The position numbers and the translations under genes were made by a program. From UBA9611 sp965237595 (GTDB lineage: Bacteria > Chloroflexota > Dehalococcoidia > Lucifugimonadales > UBA3495), in NCBI GenBank assembly GCA_965237595.1, contig CBDEFY010000003.1, forward strand, positions 1 to 64,000: 64,000 nucleotides of DNA, in the 5' to 3' direction. Every line of letters begins with the position of its first letter. Position 1 is the first letter of the stretch. Below, in pieces: positions 50,313-59,025 of the stretch. The notes beneath the pieces are model-generated. The model made no database searches. It saw only the letters and a program-made list of their open reading frames with translations, and had not been told where the DNA came from.

Positions 50313-50552
50313 ATGCCCTACATAATTACTGAACCCTGTACCGGGGTTAAAGACGCCTCTTGTCTGGAGGTCTGCCCCGTTGACTGCATCGCCACCACCG
50401 ACCAGGAGCAGATGTATTACATCGACCCCGCCATCTGCATCGATTGCTCCTACTGCGAATCGGTCTGCCCGGTTAACGCCATCTTCGACGAATTCACCGT
50501 GCCTTCAGAGTGGCGTCACTACATCGCCAAGAACCGGGAATTCTACAAATAG
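50313..50552 (+). CDS. fdxA: 7Fe (3Fe-4S/4Fe-4S) ferredoxin
   Basis: A 79-residue electron carrier. The cysteines C9, C17, C21, C25 and C42, C45, C48, C52 follow the Azotobacter FdI pattern (C-x7-C-x3-CP and C-x2-C-x2-C-x3-CP), so one [3Fe-4S] (C9, C17, C52) and one [4Fe-4S] cluster (C21, C42, C45, C48) are expected. Residues ICIDCSYCESVCPVNAI are typical. It is divergent from the LysR gene, which may regulate it. No partner oxidoreductase is adjacent, so the reaction it serves is not given by context. Confidence 0.93.
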   Translation: MPYIITEPCTGVKDASCLEVCPVDCIATTDQEQMYYIDPAICIDCSYCESVCPVNAIFDEFTVPSEWRHYIAKNREFYK

Positions 50553-50630
50553 ACCAGTTCCGGTTCCCCCACCTTTGCTGCTTGTCTCCGGCCGCCCGTT
50601 CCCCGCATAGCCAGGACCCTCCTCTGGACG

Positions 50631-50636
50631 TATACT
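50631..50636 (+). promoter_or_regulatory. -10 box of the ornithine-cyclodeaminase-family gene
   Basis: GGACGTATACTAGCC contains TATACT (50631-50636), 62 nt before the ATG. No convincing -35. Confidence 0.35.
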
Positions 50637-50698
50637 AGCCACCACCGAACGGCCAACCCGGAATCCGCGCCCAACGCCCGCAGCGGAGGTACTCAGCG

Positions 50699-51652
50699 AT
50701 GACCCTTTTCCTCAAGGACGAAGATGTGGCCCAGTGCGTGACCATGGACGCCATGCTGGAAGCCATAGAATCCATGCAGGGCCAATACGGCGACGGCCAA
50801 GCCCACAACATGACCCGCCAGAAGATTATCGCCGAAAGCGGCATGTTGTCCGTGATGGGCGGCGGCCTCTTTCACCAGGGACTACTGGGGGTCAAGACCT
50901 ACACGGTGGTCAAGGGGTCGTATTCATTCCAGGTCAGCCTCTACGACGCGGACACTGGGGAACTTCTCTGTTACACCCAGGCCAACCGGCTGGGCCAACT
51001 AAGAACCGGCGCGACCACGGGCGTGGCGGTGAAACACTTGGCCAACCCAGGAAACGCCACGGTGGGAATCATCGGCACCGGCGGCCAGGCGCCCACTCAA
51101 CTGGAAGCGGTGTCCAAGGTCCGGGGCATCAAGAAAATCAAGGCCTTCAGCCGCACTCAAGAGCGCCGGGAGGAGTTCGCCCGCAGGATGACCGACGCCA
51201 TGGGCGTTGAGGTCTCCGCCGCAGCGACCAACGAAGAAGCGGTGCGCGACTGCGACATCGTGGTTTGCATCGCCACCACCATGGAACCGGTGGTTGCAGG
51301 GGCTTGGCTCAAGAACGGCAGCACCGTCATCGGCGCCGGACCGACCACCTGGCGGGCCCGGGAGGTTGATGAGGCCACCATCGCCCGCGCGGGAAAGTTG
51401 GTTGTGGACTCAACAGAACAGGCCACCCTCGAGGCCGGCGACCTCTGCAGCGCGGTGGACAAGGGGCTGCTCCAGTGGAGCAAGGTACACGAACTCAGGC
51501 ACGTCGTCTCAGGGGCGGTAACCGGCCGGGACAGCAAGGACCAAGTGGTCTACGCCAAGATTATGGGGACCGGAGTGGCCGATGTCGCCGCCGCCAAACT
51601 GGCCTACGACTCGGCCAAAGCCAAGGGCCTGGGCCTGGAGATGGACTGGTAG
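50699..51652 (+). CDS. Ornithine cyclodeaminase/mu-crystallin-family enzyme
   Basis: A 317-residue NAD(P)-dependent enzyme. The N-terminal dimerisation part has DEDVAQCVTMDAMLEAIESM and KTYTVVKGSYSFQVSLYDAD; the Rossmann motif is VGIIGTGGQAPTQLEAVSKV, followed by KAFSRTQERREEFARRM. Members act as ornithine cyclodeaminase, alanine dehydrogenase, delta-1-pyrroline-2-carboxylate reductase or ketimine reductase; the sequence alone does not decide. GGAGGTACTCAGCG precedes the ATG. It is monocistronic between the ferredoxin and vapBC genes. Confidence 0.88.
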   Translation: MTLFLKDEDVAQCVTMDAMLEAIESMQGQYGDGQAHNMTRQKIIAESGMLSVMGGGLFHQGLLGVKTYTVVKGSYSFQVSLYDADTGELLCYTQANRLGQLRTGATTGVAVKHLANPGNATVGIIGTGGQAPTQLEAVSKVRGIKKIKAFSRTQERREEFARRMTDAMGVEVSAAATNEEAVRDCDIVVCIATTMEPVVAGAWLKNGSTVIGAGPTTWRAREVDEATIARAGKLVVDSTEQATLEAGDLCSAVDKGLLQWSKVHELRHVVSGAVTGRDSKDQVVYAKIMGTGVADVAAAKLAYDSAKAKGLGLEMDW

Positions 51653-51670
51653 CTGGCGCGAGGTCAATCT

Positions 51671-51699
51671 TTGACATATTTATGTCAAGCTGTCATACT
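51671..51699 (+). promoter_or_regulatory. Promoter and palindromic operator of vapBC
   Basis: The -35 TTGACA (51671-51676) and -10 CATACT (51694-51699) are 17 bp apart. The -35 is part of a palindrome TTGACAT-ATTT-ATGTCAA (51671-51688), the kind of site bound by ribbon-helix-helix antitoxins for autoregulation. The start codon follows 9 nt after the -10, implying a very short or leaderless transcript. Confidence 0.6.
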
Positions 51700-51707
51700 G
51701 GTCATGT

Positions 51708-51959
51708 ATGAGGACCACCATTCGAATCAACGACCAGTTGCTCCGGGATGCCAAGGCACATGCGGCCAGCGTGGGCTGCAGCCTGACGTCACTTATCGAA
51801 GACGCTTTAAGACAGGTTCTGTCCCGCCCAACGGCTAGCCCAACGCGAGACAGGGTTAAGTTGAAGACGTTCGCGGGCCGGGGACTGAGGCCGGGAGTGG
51901 ACCTAGACGATTCCGCGAAGTTGCTCGATATCCTCGAGTCGGTAGATGGACCTGATTGA
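51708..51959 (+). CDS. vapB: VapB-like ribbon-helix-helix antitoxin
   Basis: An 83-residue antitoxin. The N-terminal ~45 residues are a ribbon-helix-helix (RTTIRINDQLLRDAKAHAAS, then GCSLTSLIEDALRQVL). The C-terminal part (VKLKTFAGRGLRPGVDLDDS, then AKLLDILE) is the toxin-neutralising tail, typical of VapB partners of PIN toxins. It would bind its own palindromic promoter (51671-51688) together with the toxin. It overlaps vapC by 14 nt, so the two are translated together. Confidence 0.9.
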   Translation: MRTTIRINDQLLRDAKAHAASVGCSLTSLIEDALRQVLSRPTASPTRDRVKLKTFAGRGLRPGVDLDDSAKLLDILESVDGPD

Positions 51960-52377
51960 CGTTAACGTTCTGGTTTACGCTTACCGGCAAGAATCCCCAG
52001 ACCACGATGCCCACCAGCAGTGGTTGGAAAATGTAATCAATGGCGATCAAGGGTACGGCGTCTCGGACCACGTCTTATCCGGATTTCTTCGGGTCGTCAC
52101 CCACCCGTCCATTTTCGATCCCCCTAGCGACTTGCAAGACGCACTGGAATTCGTCGCCCAGGTGAGAGACCAGCCCAACGCGGTCAGTATCCAGCCAGGA
52201 CCCCGTCATTGGGAGATATTCACCCGGTTGTGCCAAGAATCCGGCGCCAGAGGTAATCTGATTCCTGATGCCTTTCTCGCGGCGCTGGCGATAGAGTCCG
52301 GCGGCGAATTGGTGACTACAGACCGGGACTACCGCCGGTTTAATGGACTCAAATGGCGTCACCCACTTCGGGATTAG
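51946..52377 (+). CDS. vapC: VapC-type PIN-domain ribonuclease toxin
   Basis: A 143-residue PIN-domain toxin; family members cleave tRNA or rRNA with Mg2+. The first acidic residue is in MDLIDVNVLVYAYR (D5), then Glu/Asp in PDAFLAALAIESG (with D near residue 108), and the last in VTTDRDYRRF. These match the PIN quartet. It is encoded 14 nt inside vapB. The pair is complete, so the module is probably functional. It converges with carB; the gap is 32 bp and no terminator is visible. Confidence 0.92.
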   Translation: MDLIDVNVLVYAYRQESPDHDAHQQWLENVINGDQGYGVSDHVLSGFLRVVTHPSIFDPPSDLQDALEFVAQVRDQPNAVSIQPGPRHWEIFTRLCQESGARGNLIPDAFLAALAIESGGELVTTDRDYRRFNGLKWRHPLRD

Positions 52378-52409
52378 CGGGCCCGGGCATGGAGATGGAC
52401 TGGTAGTAT

Positions 52410-55400
52410 TTATCCGGCGTTCAGATACTCTGCAGTCGTTGCGACGTTGTAGGATGCCGGTTCAACGGACAGGCTCTCAGCCGCCGCCCTGGCGGTGTCC
52501 AGGGAAGTAAAGCAGGGAATGTGTCTCTCCACCGCCGCCCGGCGGATGTAGAACCCGTCCCGCAGGACTTCCGGCGCGCCGGAGATGGTGTTGACCACCG
52601 CGCTCACGCTGCCGTCTTCAATCACGTCCACCACGTTTGGGTGACCCTCACGGAGCCTCTTCGTGGTCATGTTCACCGGCAGGCCCATGGCGGAGATCAT
52701 CGCCGCCGTCCCCTCGGTGGCGTAGAGGAGGCAGCCAGCGTCATTGAGGTGCCGCACCAAGGACACGGCTTCCGCTTTGTGCTGGTCGGCGATGCTGAGC
52801 AGGACGCCGGTCCCCGGTTTGAATTCCATGTTGGCCGCCAAAAGGGCCTTGGTCAGAGCGCTTTGGAAGTCTCGGTCCACTCCCATCACCTCGCCGGTGG
52901 ACTTCATCTCGGGGCCCAGGTGCCAGTCGACGCCCACCAGCTTGGCCATGGAGAACACCGGGGCTTTCACGCCCACCAGGTTTTGGACTGGCCATAGACC
53001 TCCTTGGTAGCCCAGTTCCTTCAACGTGTCTCCCAGCATTACCCGCGTCGCCAGCTTCGCCACCGGCACCCCCGTCAGTTTGGATATGAACGGGATGGTG
53101 CGGCTCCCGCGAGGGTTGACCTCGATTATGTAAACCGTGGTGGATTCGCCGTCGTCTTGAGGGGTCATCGGGCTGCGGTAGGCTGCGCCGCCGTGGATCA
53201 CGAACTGGACGTTCATCAGGCCCTTAACTCCCAGGGCCAAGCCGATACGGGTGGTGTGGTCGACGATGGTGTCCATTTCCCGGGGGCTGAGGTTCAGGCC
53301 GGGGTAGATGGTCATGGAATCGCCACTGTGGACGCCGGCCCGCTCCACATGCTCCATGATTCCGGGGATCAGCACTTGTTCGCCATCACAGATTGCGTCA
53401 ACCTCACACTCTTTCCCTTCCATGTACCGATCAATCAGCACCGGCTTGTCGGGGGACAACTCCGTGGCCGCCGTGAGGTAGTGAATCAGGCCGGTGGCGT
53501 TCTGGACAATCTCCATGGCGCGTCCGCCCAGAACGTAGCTGGGCCGGACCACGGCAGGATAACCGATGTTCTGGGCGACCTGCAGGGCCTCTTCCACCGA
53601 GGTCACTGCGGCTCCCGGTGGCTGCGGTATGCCCAGTCTAGAGAGAAAGTCCTCGAACTTATGCCTGTCCGAAGCGATGTCGATGGCCTCGGCGCTGGAG
53701 CCGAGGATGGGCATGCCGGCCATGGCCAGCGACTGGGAAAGATCGATGGCCGTTTGGCCGCCGAATTGCACCAACGAAGGGGGCGGCACGTTGTCCACCT
53801 CTTCGTTCTCCAGGATGTCTCGCACCGATTCTTCGTCCAGAGGCTCGAAATAGAGCCGGTCGCTGGCGTCGAAGTCGGTGGACACGGTTTCCGGGTTGGA
53901 GTTAATCATGATGCTGCGGACCCCGGCCTCGGAGAGGGCCCACGAGGCATGGACGCTGCAGTAGTCGAATTCGATGCCCTGTCCGATGCGGATGGGGCCG
54001 CTGCCAATCACCACTGCCTTCTTGCCTTCCAGAGGCAGAGCCTCGTTCTCTTGGTCGTAAGTGCTGTAATAATAGGGAGTGACCGCCTCGAATTCAGCGG
54101 CACAGGTGTCCACCGTCTTGTAGACCGGCCTCAGGTCCCACTGGTGGCGTTGATTGCGCACCTGTTCCGGCAACATGTCCGCCAGGGTTCCGACCTGACC
54201 GTCGGAAAAGCCCATCCGCTTGGCCGACCGTAGCAGGCTGGGGGTGAGTTGTTCGCCGAGCAACCGGCGCTCCATATTCACGATGCGCTCCAGAGCGTTG
54301 ATGAACCAAGGCTCAATGAAGGTGCGCTCCACCAACGCGTCCACCGATGCGCCCTGCCGGAGCGCAGACATCAATGCCCACAGCCGCTGGTCATTGGGAC
54401 CTAGGGGCAGCCGGTCCAAAGACAATTCTCCGTCCGAGCGTTCTGGGCGCCAGGACGGGTCTTCCCAGAGCAGGGTGCGGCCGCCCAGTTCCAGGGAGCG
54501 CGCGCCCTTCTGCATGGCTGCTTCGAAGGACCGGTCGATGACCATGACCTCCCCGGTGGCCTTCATCTGGGTGGTGGTGGAGCGGTCGCCGTTGGGGAAC
54601 TTGTCGAAGGGCCACCGCGGGATCTTGACCACACAGTAATCCAACGCGGGCTCGAAGGCGGCCTTGGTGCGTTTGGTTACCGCGTTCTCGATCTCGTCCA
54701 GTTTCTTGCCCACCGCAATCTTGGCGGCAACCCTGGCGATGGGGTAACCGGTGGCCTTGCTGGCCAGGGCCGAGCTGCGGCTGACACGCGGGTTTACCTC
54801 AATCACGTAGTAGGGAGATTCCGGATTCCAGTCCTGCTCCAGGGCCTTGGAGACCTTGGGATGGGGTTGTAGGGCGAACTGGACGTTGCAACCACCCTCG
54901 ATGCCCAGTCCCCTAATAATCTTGAGACTGGCCGAGCGCAGCATCTGGTATTCCTGATCGCTCAGGGTCTGGCTCGGGGCCACCACGATGCTGTCGCCGG
55001 TATGGACGCCCATGGGGTCCAGATTTTCCATGTTGCAAATGGTGATGCAGTTGTCGCCGCTGTCCCGCATCACCTCGTACTCAATTTCCTTCCAGCCGGC
55101 CAAAGAGCGTTCCAGCAGCACCTGGGAGATGGGGCTGGCCGCCAGACCGGAGCGGGCGAAGTGCTCGAACTCTTCTTGGGTGTTTGCGATGCCGCCGCCG
55201 CTGCCGCCCAGGGTGTAGGCGGGCCGGACCACCAAAGGAAGCCCCATCCGCTCGGCGGCGTCCCGTGCCTCCCCAATCGTGTTGACGCTGATGTTATCGG
55301 GCTCGGGCTCTCCTATTTCGTGGAGAAAGGTGCGGAAGAATTCGCGGTCCTCGGAACGCCGGATAGTCTCCAATGGAGTGCCCAAAAGGCCGACGCCGTA

Positions 55401-55736
55401 GCGTTCCAAGACCCCGGCATCAGCCAGTTCCACGGCCAGGTTAAGGCCGGTCTGGCCGCCCAGGGTGGGCAAGATGCCATCGGGCCGCTCCCGTTCAATG
55501 ATTCTCTCCAGGACCTCCACGGTAAGCGGCTCGATGTATACACGGTCTGCGATGCCCTGGTCGGTCATGATTGTGGCCGGATTGGAATTGACCAAGACAG
55601 TTGTAACGCCCTCTTCCCGGAGGGACTTGCAAGCCTGCGTGCCGGCGTAGTCGAATTCGGCTGCTTGACCAATAACAATGGGGCCGGAGCCGATTACGAG
55701 CACCTTATCTGGCTTGATCGGAATATCAGCCTCCAT
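52410..55736 (-). CDS. carB: Carbamoyl-phosphate synthase large subunit
   Basis: Makes carbamoyl phosphate from glutamine-derived ammonia, bicarbonate and 2 ATP. From ATG 55736 it has 1108 residues; the frame is open 10 codons further. Two homologous ATP-grasp halves are present: VLVIGSGPIVIGQAAEFDYA near the N-terminus and VVIGSGPIRIGQGIEFDYCS in the middle, each with an EVNPRVSRSSAL- or EVNPRGSRTIPF-type segment, then the allosteric C-terminal domain (VGVDWHLGPEMKSTGEVMGV, GCLLYATEGTAAMISAMGLP). It is the last gene of the pyr operon, separated from carA by one unknown gene. A slight length excess over the E. coli enzyme (1073) comes from inserts such as one near KVSKALEQDWNPES. Confidence 0.97.
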   Translation of the reverse strand: MEADIPIKPDKVLVIGSGPIVIGQAAEFDYAGTQACKSLREEGVTTVLVNSNPATIMTDQGIADRVYIEPLTVEVLERIIERERPDGILPTLGGQTGLNLAVELADAGVLERYGVGLLGTPLETIRRSEDREFFRTFLHEIGEPEPDNISVNTIGEARDAAERMGLPLVVRPAYTLGGSGGGIANTQEEFEHFARSGLAASPISQVLLERSLAGWKEIEYEVMRDSGDNCITICNMENLDPMGVHTGDSIVVAPSQTLSDQEYQMLRSASLKIIRGLGIEGGCNVQFALQPHPKVSKALEQDWNPESPYYVIEVNPRVSRSSALASKATGYPIARVAAKIAVGKKLDEIENAVTKRTKAAFEPALDYCVVKIPRWPFDKFPNGDRSTTTQMKATGEVMVIDRSFEAAMQKGARSLELGGRTLLWEDPSWRPERSDGELSLDRLPLGPNDQRLWALMSALRQGASVDALVERTFIEPWFINALERIVNMERRLLGEQLTPSLLRSAKRMGFSDGQVGTLADMLPEQVRNQRHQWDLRPVYKTVDTCAAEFEAVTPYYYSTYDQENEALPLEGKKAVVIGSGPIRIGQGIEFDYCSVHASWALSEAGVRSIMINSNPETVSTDFDASDRLYFEPLDEESVRDILENEEVDNVPPPSLVQFGGQTAIDLSQSLAMAGMPILGSSAEAIDIASDRHKFEDFLSRLGIPQPPGAAVTSVEEALQVAQNIGYPAVVRPSYVLGGRAMEIVQNATGLIHYLTAATELSPDKPVLIDRYMEGKECEVDAICDGEQVLIPGIMEHVERAGVHSGDSMTIYPGLNLSPREMDTIVDHTTRIGLALGVKGLMNVQFVIHGGAAYRSPMTPQDDGESTTVYIIEVNPRGSRTIPFISKLTGVPVAKLATRVMLGDTLKELGYQGGLWPVQNLVGVKAPVFSMAKLVGVDWHLGPEMKSTGEVMGVDRDFQSALTKALLAANMEFKPGTGVLLSIADQHKAEAVSLVRHLNDAGCLLYATEGTAAMISAMGLPVNMTTKRLREGHPNVVDVIEDGSVSAVVNTISGAPEVLRDGFYIRRAAVERHIPCFTSLDTARAAAESLSVEPASYNVATTAEYLNAG

Positions 55737-55832
55737 TTCCGCAGTGCTCTGCGGCCACGGCCCCATTCAGGGGTCCGAAATCTATGCCTGTAGATGTTAT
55801 ACCTGGCTGTGCCTTTTGGCTACACGGCCACC

Positions 55833-56249
55833 CTACACAATGGGAAGCACGCCCGGCAATTCAATCAACCCCCGCGCCTGCAGGGAGTTCAACAATTGGG
55901 AGACGAAGGAGCCGAAGAGCTTGCCGTCCCAATCGGCGGCATCTTCTCCGTGCACCGTTTGCTGGGTCCGGGGTGGGATCCTGAGGTGCACCGTCCCGGG
56001 GCCCTCGGGTTCAATTTCCAGACGTCCCAGGGGAAACAATGGCTGGCCCTCCATATTGGGGTCCATGGCGTTGATCACCAGGTCCCAGCGCCGTCCCAGC
56101 GTCCCTTTGCCTGCTCTAACTTTGTAAATGTACTCACCACATGAAAAGCGGGCCGATTCCTCTTCTAGCAATGAGGCAATCCCCGCGAAATCCACCTCCA
56201 CATCCACATCCACACCCCCCTCCAGCAGAAACATGGCGAATGAAGACAT
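55833..56249 (-). CDS. Hypothetical protein between carA and carB
   Basis: A 138-residue protein I do not recognise. It starts MSSFAMFLLEGGVDVDVEVD, has VRAGKGTLGRRWDLVINAMD in the middle and SFVSQLLNSLQARGLIELPG at the end; no signal peptide, membrane segment or cofactor motif is visible. GGAGG with a 7-nt spacer gives one of the best ribosome-binding sites in the operon, which supports a real gene. It stands 170 bp after carA and 96 bp before carB on the same strand, so it is surely in the pyr transcript. Whether it has anything to do with carbamoyl phosphate is unknown. Confidence 0.7.
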   Translation of the reverse strand: MSSFAMFLLEGGVDVDVEVDFAGIASLLEEESARFSCGEYIYKVRAGKGTLGRRWDLVINAMDPNMEGQPLFPLGRLEIEPEGPGTVHLRIPPRTQQTVHGEDAADWDGKLFGSFVSQLLNSLQARGLIELPGVLPIV

Positions 56250-56419
56250 TAAAAATCCTCCAAAAATAAAACGCCTGCTAGGGTCGGATCATGAAGTTTG
56301 GGCTTGTAAATTCGAGTCGCCCTACCTCTTTCGCTATTTGCTCAGTGGCAGCCTCCTTGGTCGATTCGGGCCATTGCGCCCTGATTTTTTTTGCTTCTGA
56401 CAGTTGGGCTGGTGGAACG

Positions 56420-57535
56420 TTAGCCTTGGAAATCTTCGACCATCTCAATGAACTGGTCGAACAGATACTCGTTGTCCCTGGGCCCGGGTGAAGCCTCTGA
56501 ATGATATTGTATGGTAAAAAGGGGCATGTCTTTATGGCGAAGGCCTTCCACAGTTTCGTCATTTAAGTTGATATGTGAGACTTCCAAGCCTGAGGGCAAT
56601 TTCTCGGAACTGACAGCATAACCATGGTTCTGGGCGGTTATGTAAACGTGGCCGTCGGCCAGGTCTTTCACGGGGTGATTGCCGCCCCGGTGGCCGAATT
56701 TTAGCTTGAAGGTCTCGGCGCCCAGGGCGCGGGCAACAATCTGATGTCCCAAACATATCCCCATCACCGGGACGCGGCCCAATATCTGGCGGGTGTTGTC
56801 GACCACATAATCCAACAATTGAGGGTCACCGGGTCCGGGTGACAGCAAGATTCCAGAGGGGTTCATGGCCAGCAGTTCATCGGCCGGTGTGGCCGCCGGC
56901 ACCACGGTCACCTGGCAACTGTGCCGGCGCAACTGCCGCAGGATGTTGTACTTGAGGCCGCAGTCGGTTACGAGTATCCGGTACTTGGCGTCTTTTTGGT
57001 CTTCATTCGGGTTCTGCCAGTCGTATTCCTTGCCAGTGCTCACAGTGGCAACGTAATCCCGGTCGCCGTACGGAGGTGTGTCCTGCAACCTCCTTAGCGC
57101 TGCATCAGGCGCTCCCGTGGTGATGATGCCCATCATCACGCCCTGGGAACGCAGCCGCCTGGTTATCGCCCTAGTGTCAATATCGCTGATGCCGGGGACT
57201 CCCTGGCTGGCCAGGAACTCGTGCAGGGTGCGCTCGCTGCGCCCGTGGCTGGGCTGATCGCAATGCTCCCGCACAATCAGTCCACCCACCTGAATATGGT
57301 CCGACTCGTAATCCTCGGCGTTGATGCCGTAATTTCCCACCAGGGGATAGGTGAGGGTCACCATTTGTCCGGCATAGGACGGGTCGGTCAGAACCTCTTG
57401 ATAGCCGGTCATGCTGGTGTTGAACACCACCTCGCCAAGGCCGTCGGCCTCGGCGCCAAAGCCAACACCTTCGTGGATAGAGCCGTCTTCCAAGACCAGA
57501 TAGGCTGGATTGTGCAATCTAGCGCACCCGCCCAT
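56420..57535 (-). CDS. carA: Carbamoyl-phosphate synthase small subunit
   Basis: Glutaminase subunit that feeds ammonia to CarB. From ATG 57535 it has ~371 residues; the frame extends to a GTG at 57571 and neither start has a strong ribosome-binding site. The N-terminal domain begins AYLVLEDGSIHEGVGFGAEA. The class I amidotransferase triad is C261 (MGICLGHQIVARALGAE) with His and Glu in YHSEASPGPRDNEYLFDQF. It follows pyrC closely in the operon. A 170-bp gap to the next gene holds only an incomplete open frame without a start. Confidence 0.96.
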   Translation of the reverse strand: MGGCARLHNPAYLVLEDGSIHEGVGFGAEADGLGEVVFNTSMTGYQEVLTDPSYAGQMVTLTYPLVGNYGINAEDYESDHIQVGGLIVREHCDQPSHGRSERTLHEFLASQGVPGISDIDTRAITRRLRSQGVMMGIITTGAPDAALRRLQDTPPYGDRDYVATVSTGKEYDWQNPNEDQKDAKYRILVTDCGLKYNILRQLRRHSCQVTVVPAATPADELLAMNPSGILLSPGPGDPQLLDYVVDNTRQILGRVPVMGICLGHQIVARALGAETFKLKFGHRGGNHPVKDLADGHVYITAQNHGYAVSSEKLPSGLEVSHINLNDETVEGLRHKDMPLFTIQYHSEASPGPRDNEYLFDQFIEMVEDFQG

Positions 57536-57606
57536 AGTCAAATATTTGATTAATATTTCGCTCGCCGGCACCGGCTAGAGACTGACTTTCCGTCTGAGGA
57601 CGCTGG

Positions 57607-58980
57607 TTAAGGTCTGGCACGAGGTTCTTCTATCCTCAGTCCCGGCCCTTGATAAACCAGGCTTCCCGAGGCGATTGTGGCCACCACACGGCCCTTCAAC
57701 ACGGTACCTTCCAAGGGAGTGTTCTTGCCTTTGGACTCGAACTCGGAGGTGTCCACCGTCCATTCTTGTTCCGGGTCGAACAGCACAATGTCGGCCGGGG
57801 TTCCCGCCTGCATCGAGGCCAGGTCCGCGTAGCTGTCACCCAGGACCCTGGCCGGACCGGTGGTCAACCGGTCGACCATGGCGCCCATGCTCAACTTCCT
57901 GCTGTGGACCAATTGCAAGGCTGAGCCCAACGCCGTCTCCAACACGCTGATGCCGAAGGCCGCATCATAGTAGGTCACCTGTTTGCTGGTCAGGTCGTGG
58001 GGCGCGTGGTCGGTGGCGATGCAGTCAATCACCCCATCCACCAATGCCGCTACCAAGGCGTCAACGTCCCGTTGGGCGCGAAGTGGGGGATAGACTTTGG
58101 TGCTGGTGTCATAGGCCGCGCCGCTGGCCGCGTTCGTAGGTTCACCTTTACTACCCAAAACCCATTGGTCGGTGATGGTCAGATGATGGGGGCAGACCTC
58201 GGCGGTTACAGAAATGCCCCGCTCCTTGGCTTCCCGGACCAACGGCACGCTGCCCGCCGTGCTGACGTGGGCCACGTGGAGCCGCCCACCGGTGGCCTCG
58301 GCCAAGGCTATGTCCCTGGCAATCATGGTATCTTCGGCGGCGGCGGGTATGCCGCCCAGTCCCAGGTGTGTCGCCACCGGGCCTTCAGCCATCACGCCGC
58401 CGCAACACAGCGAGCGGTCCTGGCAGTGGTTGCTGATGGGCAGCCGCAGGTCTGAGCTATAGGTCAGGGCCAGGCGCATCAAGTTGGCGTCATATACCGG
58501 GTCTCCATCGTCGCTGAAGGCCACCACCCCGACGCTGGCAAGTTCTTCCATCTCGGCAAGTTCGTGGCCCTTCCGCCCCTTGGTCACGCAGCCGATGGGC
58601 AGGATACGGACCAGAGAATCGTGGCGGGCCCGCTGGTGAATGAATTCCACCACTGCGGCATTGTCGATGGGCGGGTCGGTGTTGGGCATGCAGCAGAGGG
58701 TGGTGAAGCCGCCTTTGGCTGCGGCCCTGGAACCGGCGGCGATGGTCTCCTTGTACTCAAAGCCCGGCTCGCGCAGGTGGCAGTGGAGGTCGATAAAGCC
58801 CGGACTGGCCACCAGACCGGACCCGTCGATGACCCGGCAGCCGTCGGGTATCCGGTCCACACCCAGCCTTCCGGTGGCCAGGATCTCCCCACCACTCAGC
58901 AGCACATCGCCCACCCGGTCTAACTGACGGCTGGGGTCGATGATCCTGGCGCGCCGTATCATGATGATTTCCGTTTCCAC
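57607..58980 (-). CDS. pyrC: Dihydroorotase
   Basis: Cyclises carbamoyl aspartate to dihydroorotate. At 457 residues it is the class I (Bacillus-like) type. The binuclear zinc site has H66 and H68 (DLHCHLREPG), His in ISNHCQD and HVAHVSTA, and the catalytic Asp in IATDHAPHD. The Asp bridging residue of the class is expected in the FSDDGD loop. The start is GTG 58980 with GGAGAGG just upstream; the ATG at 58962 is an alternative. It lies 45 bp after pyrB in the operon. Confidence 0.96.
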   Translation of the reverse strand: METEIIMIRRARIIDPSRQLDRVGDVLLSGGEILATGRLGVDRIPDGCRVIDGSGLVASPGFIDLHCHLREPGFEYKETIAAGSRAAAKGGFTTLCCMPNTDPPIDNAAVVEFIHQRARHDSLVRILPIGCVTKGRKGHELAEMEELASVGVVAFSDDGDPVYDANLMRLALTYSSDLRLPISNHCQDRSLCCGGVMAEGPVATHLGLGGIPAAAEDTMIARDIALAEATGGRLHVAHVSTAGSVPLVREAKERGISVTAEVCPHHLTITDQWVLGSKGEPTNAASGAAYDTSTKVYPPLRAQRDVDALVAALVDGVIDCIATDHAPHDLTSKQVTYYDAAFGISVLETALGSALQLVHSRKLSMGAMVDRLTTGPARVLGDSYADLASMQAGTPADIVLFDPEQEWTVDTSEFESKGKNTPLEGTVLKGRVVATIASGSLVYQGPGLRIEEPRARP

Positions 58981-59025
58981 ACACCTCTCCCGCGTTCTGG
59001 TTTCCGGATTCTGGGGCCTATTGGG

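Noticed and set aside
53004..54233. Open frame of ~409 codons on the plus strand
   Set aside because: It is wholly antisense to carB, is Gly/His/Val-rich without family features, and arises from the codon bias of the high-GC gene on the other strand.
56278..56419. Small gene between carA and the next ORF (AEKKIRAQWPESTKEAATEQ-like frame)
   Set aside because: The sequence looks protein-like but the frame has no start codon after the carA stop; it could only be translated from inside carA, so it was not called.
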